This document shows, one piece after another, positions 3,159-5,898 of a stretch of 5,898 nucleotides of DNA. The DNA is taken from NCBI GenBank assembly GCA_035620975.1, contig DASPFV010000096.1:1-5898 (forward strand), given 5' to 3'. The notes under the pieces are model-generated. The model was not told the DNA's origin and ran no database searches. It saw only the letters and a program-made list of their open reading frames with translations. Position 1 is the first letter of the stretch, and each line of letters starts with the position of its first letter. Origin of the DNA: DASPFV01 sp035620975 (GTDB lineage: Bacteria; Acidobacteriota; Vicinamibacteria; Vicinamibacterales; 2-12-FULL-66-21). The position numbers and the translations under genes were made by a program.

Positions 3159-5898
3159 TTGCCCGCCGATTTCAGCCCCGAGGACTGGTCCCGCATCGAC
3201 GCGATTCTCGACGAGGTGCTCGACCTCGAACCCTCGGCCCGGGCTGAAGCCATCAGCCGCGCCTGCGGCGGTGATCCCCGGCTGCGCGGCGAGATCGAAC
3301 GACTGGTCGCCGCCGATGCCGCCGCGGATCGGTTTCTCGAGACGCCCGCCGTGGAGTATGCCGGAGCCCTCGTCAGTGCCGGGGAAGCCGGCGTCGCAGA
3401 CACGGAACGCGAGGGGATGATCGTCGGGCCGTACCGTCTCCTGAAAGAGATCGGACGCGGCGGCATGGGGCGCGTGTACCTGGCCGAACGCGCCGACGGT
3501 CAGTTCGAACAGCAGGTTGCGCTGAAGCTGGTCGGCGCCGGCCCGAGGGGCACGGAGGTCCAGGAGCGGTTCCTGCGCGAACGGCAGATCCTGGCTCGCC
3601 TGCAGCACCCCAACATCGCACGACTGCTCGACGGCGGCATGATGCCCGACGGCCGGCCGTACTTCGCGATGGAGTACGTCGCGGGGCACCCGATTACTGC
3701 CTACTGCGACGCGCGTGCGCTCGATGTCCGGGCGAGGCTCCGGCTCTTCACGGAAGTCTGTGAGGCCGTCCAGTATGCGCACCAGAACCTGGTGGTTCAC
3801 CGGGATCTCAAGCCCTCGAACACGCTCGTGACCGGGCAGGGCGCGGTCAAGCTGCTGGACTTCGGCATCGCGAAGGTCCTGCACGAGGACGACAGCCCCG
3901 CCGACGGCACGTTGACCCGTCTCGGAACAGGGCCGATGACGCCCGAGTACGCGGCGCCCGAGCAGGTGCGGGGTGAGCCGGTCACGACGGCCACCGACGT
4001 GTACGCGCTTGGCGCGCTGGCCTACGAGCTGCTGACCGGGCACGGTCCTCACCGTTTGACGCGCCTCACGGCTTCCGAGGTGGAACGGGCGATCGCCGAG
4101 CGCGACGTCGAGCGCCCGTCCGCAGCGCTCGGCCGCGACCGGACGGGACAAGCTGCACCCGCAACGGCCGAGGCCATCGCGCGAGCACGCGGCACGGACC
4201 CGGCCCGCCTCCGCCGCCAGCTCCGGGGAGACCTCGACACCATCCTGCTGCGCGCGCTTCAGAAGGACCCGGCGCGCCGCTACGCCAGCGCCGGAGCCCT
4301 GCTCGACGACATCCGCCGCTACCTGGCCGGACTGCCGATTGCGGCCCGCCGCGATTCGGTCGGGTACAGGACGGCGAAATTCCTCCGCCGGCACGCCCTC
4401 GTGGCGGGCGCGGCGGTGCTCGTGCTCGTGTCGCTCGTGGCCGGCCTGATCGGCACGGCCTGGCAGGCGCGGCTCGCCTCGCAGGAGGCCGCCAAGGCGC
4501 GCGAGGTGAGCCGGTTCCTCTCCAGCCTGTTCGAGGTGGCCGATCCCGCGCTTGCCAACCCGGCCGACATCACCGCGCGCGAGCTGCTCGACCGGGGCGC
4601 GCGTCGCGTCGAGACGGACCTCGCGAAGCAGCCCGAGGTCCAGGCCGAAATGCTGCTGCTGCTGGGCCGCATCTATCGAGAGCTCGGCGTGTTCGACCGC
4701 GCGCAACCCCTGCTCCAGCGATCGCTCGAGCTTCGTGAAACGTCGCGCTGGCCCGACGACGCGTCGCTCGCGGACGCCAGCGCGGAGCTCGCGCGCCTCT
4801 GGCTCGAGATGGGCAAGCCCGACGAGGCCGAACGTCTGCAGCGCGAAACGCTCGAGCGGCGCCGGCGGCGCCTCGGGCCGGATCACCCCGACGTCGGCCG
4901 GACCATGCGGGACCTGGCGCTGGTGCTGGCGAACCGCGGGGCCTACGACGAGGCGGAACGGCTGCAGCGGGATGCGCTCGCGCTGCACGAGCGGACGTTC
5001 GGAGAGGAGCACGTCGAGATCGCCAGCGATCTCGAGGGGCTGCAGTCGATTCTGCGCTCCCGGGGCCAGACCGAAGCCGCGACCGAGGTCGCACGGCGCG
5101 TCCTGGCCATGCGGCAGACGCTTCTCGGCAACGACCATCTCGAGACGGCCACCGCCATGAACAACCTGGCCATCCTCCTGTACGACCGCTGGGAGCTGGC
5201 CGAGGCCGAGCGGCTCTACCGCCACGTCCTCGATTTCGACCTGCGCCGCCTGGGCGAGCTGCACCCCAACACCGCGACGGTGATGAACAATCTCGCCTTC
5301 GTGCTGCGCGATCGCGGGGAGTACGACGACGCCGAGGAGCTGTACCGGAAGGCGTTGGACCTGGACCGTCAGCTCTTCGGACAGGAGCACCCGTATGTGG
5401 CCACGGTGATGAACAACCTCGCCGTGGCCCTGGCGGCCCAGGAACGCTATGGGGAGGCCGGGGAACTGTTCCGGCAATCGCTCGCGATGTTCCAGCGCAT
5501 CTACGGGGACGAACACTGGCGGGTCGGAGCCGTGCAGGGAAGCCTGGCGGGAGTCCTCCAGGCCCGTGGCGACCCGGCAGCCGAGCCCCTGTATCGCGAG
5601 GCCCTGTCGCGACTCGAGCGCACGCTGGATCGTGATCATCCGTCGGTCGAGCCCGTGCTGCTCGGGCTCGGCAGGCTGCTGACCGCCCGCGGCGCCCCCG
5701 CCGAGGCCGAGCCGCTGCTTCGGCGCGCGGTCCAGACCCGCACGTCGCGGCTCGGCCAAGGCGATCCCCGCACTGCCGAAGCGCGTGTGCGCCTCGGCGG
5801 GTGCCTCGCTGCCCTCGGCCGGATCGAGGAAGCTCGACGCCTCCTCGATGCCGCCCTCGAGGCGCTTCGAGACGAGCGCCACTTCCGTGCCGTGGCGC
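3159..5898 (+). CDS. Transmembrane Hanks-type Ser/Thr protein kinase with TPR array, 3' partial
   Basis: At least 913 residues; the frame is still open at the window end. In order: a helical N-terminal extension (1-86; W10, ACGGDPRLR near 41-49) found in this kinase group; a kinase domain (about 92-389) with GRGGMGRVY (99-107), ATP-binding K123, helix-C E141, HRDLKPSN (214-221), DFG (234-236) and APE (266-268), so catalytically complete; a membrane span (about 413-435); then TPR repeats from about 493 onward. The N-terminal kinase is probably cytoplasmic and the TPR part beyond the membrane, or membrane-anchored if topology differs. Likely substrates are itself and the sigma factor 12 bases upstream. 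The start is inferred: between the sigma stop and the conserved N-terminus the only start-like codon is TTG 3159, without a clear ribosome site, suggesting coupled translation. In-frame GTG 3216 would cut into the extension and ATG 3417 would remove it. Confidence 0.92.
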   Translation, partial: MPADFSPEDWSRIDAILDEVLDLEPSARAEAISRACGGDPRLRGEIERLVAADAAADRFLETPAVEYAGALVSAGEAGVADTEREGMIVGPYRLLKEIGRGGMGRVYLAERADGQFEQQVALKLVGAGPRGTEVQERFLRERQILARLQHPNIARLLDGGMMPDGRPYFAMEYVAGHPITAYCDARALDVRARLRLFTEVCEAVQYAHQNLVVHRDLKPSNTLVTGQGAVKLLDFGIAKVLHEDDSPADGTLTRLGTGPMTPEYAAPEQVRGEPVTTATDVYALGALAYELLTGHGPHRLTRLTASEVERAIAERDVERPSAALGRDRTGQAAPATAEAIARARGTDPARLRRQLRGDLDTILLRALQKDPARRYASAGALLDDIRRYLAGLPIAARRDSVGYRTAKFLRRHALVAGAAVLVLVSLVAGLIGTAWQARLASQEAAKAREVSRFLSSLFEVADPALANPADITARELLDRGARRVETDLAKQPEVQAEMLLLLGRIYRELGVFDRAQPLLQRSLELRETSRWPDDASLADASAELARLWLEMGKPDEAERLQRETLERRRRRLGPDHPDVGRTMRDLALVLANRGAYDEAERLQRDALALHERTFGEEHVEIASDLEGLQSILRSRGQTEAATEVARRVLAMRQTLLGNDHLETATAMNNLAILLYDRWELAEAERLYRHVLDFDLRRLGELHPNTATVMNNLAFVLRDRGEYDDAEELYRKALDLDRQLFGQEHPYVATVMNNLAVALAAQERYGEAGELFRQSLAMFQRIYGDEHWRVGAVQGSLAGVLQARGDPAAEPLYREALSRLERTLDRDHPSVEPVLLGLGRLLTARGAPAEAEPLLRRAVQTRTSRLGQGDPRTAEARVRLGGCLAALGRIEEARRLLDAALEALRDERHFRAVA
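4872..5898 (+). repeat. In-gene TPR array with 126-bp (42-residue) period
   Basis: Within the kinase, a hydrophobic-G-x-(D/E/L)-H-like junction recurs at residues 572, 614, 656, 698, 740, 782, 823 and 865. Seven units are complete and an eighth runs to the window end. Six of the seven intervals are exactly 42 residues; the unit at 782 is 41, having lost one residue near GDPAAEPLY. Each unit reads roughly LG..HP..A...NNLA..L...G.Y.EAE.LY..AL, the kinesin-light-chain-like TPR_12 type. Three consecutive units carry MNNLA (from codons at 5157, 5283, 5409). Two less regular TPRs precede it at about residues 493-526 and 535-568. Such arrays bind peptides or proteins. Confidence 0.9.

Noticed and set aside
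2406..5882. An 1158-codon open frame on the minus strand covering the sigma and kinase genes
   Set aside because: It is codon-aligned antisense to both genes, so it stays open simply because the real genes avoid TTA, CTA and TCA codons in GC-rich DNA. The translation shows no recognisable domain, while the plus strand encodes textbook sigma, kinase and TPR motifs.
4872..5898. Possible CRISPR or other DNA-level repeat array suggested by the 126-bp periodicity
   Set aside because: The period is a multiple of three, the similarity is strongest at protein level, and the units are degenerate TPR motifs inside an open kinase frame.

Overview
The window is GC-rich throughout. It pairs a short ECF-type sigma factor of the kind that lies next to Hanks-type kinases with a very large membrane kinase carrying a C-terminal TPR array. 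That combination is typical of Acidobacteriota (Vicinamibacteria-like), Planctomycetota and Gemmatimonadota. I lean towards Acidobacteriota, but no rRNA or other marker here settles it.

Left half, minus strand (1-1826). Read in transcription order, there is a 280-residue ketose 3-epimerase-like TIM barrel (984-1826), an adenylate kinase with a four-cysteine zinc-type LID (226-921), and the N-terminus of an NADPH:quinone-reductase-like MDR protein that runs off the left edge (1-122). The gap between the last two carries a 14-bp tandem repeat. The gaps are short enough for a loose operon, but the three products do not form an obvious pathway.

Divergent intergenic region (1827-2053). It separates the two halves and carries a plausible minus-strand -10 box for the epimerase and several short palindromes.

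Right half, plus strand (2054-5898). First comes a small protein of about 121 residues built around a perfect five-leucine zipper, family not recognised. After a GC-rich hairpin, a consensus TATAAT box and a structured leader comes the sigma factor (2553-3146). Twelve bases after its stop, in the same frame, comes the receptor-like Ser/Thr kinase (3159 to the window end, 3' partial). The kinase has an N-terminal helical extension, a complete kinase domain, one membrane span and a TPR array with a nearly invariant 42-residue period.

The most interesting unit is the sigma-kinase pair. The sigma factor lacks the acidic patch that ordinary ECF sigmas carry in region 2.2 and has two threonines there instead. 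This matches the logic of sigma factors activated by phosphorylation from a neighbouring kinase, so the locus is a candidate one-membrane-protein signalling route: TPR domain (its side of the membrane is not predicted here), kinase, sigma, promoters. The leucine-zipper protein just upstream is a possible unrecognised accessory, though it may be transcribed separately.
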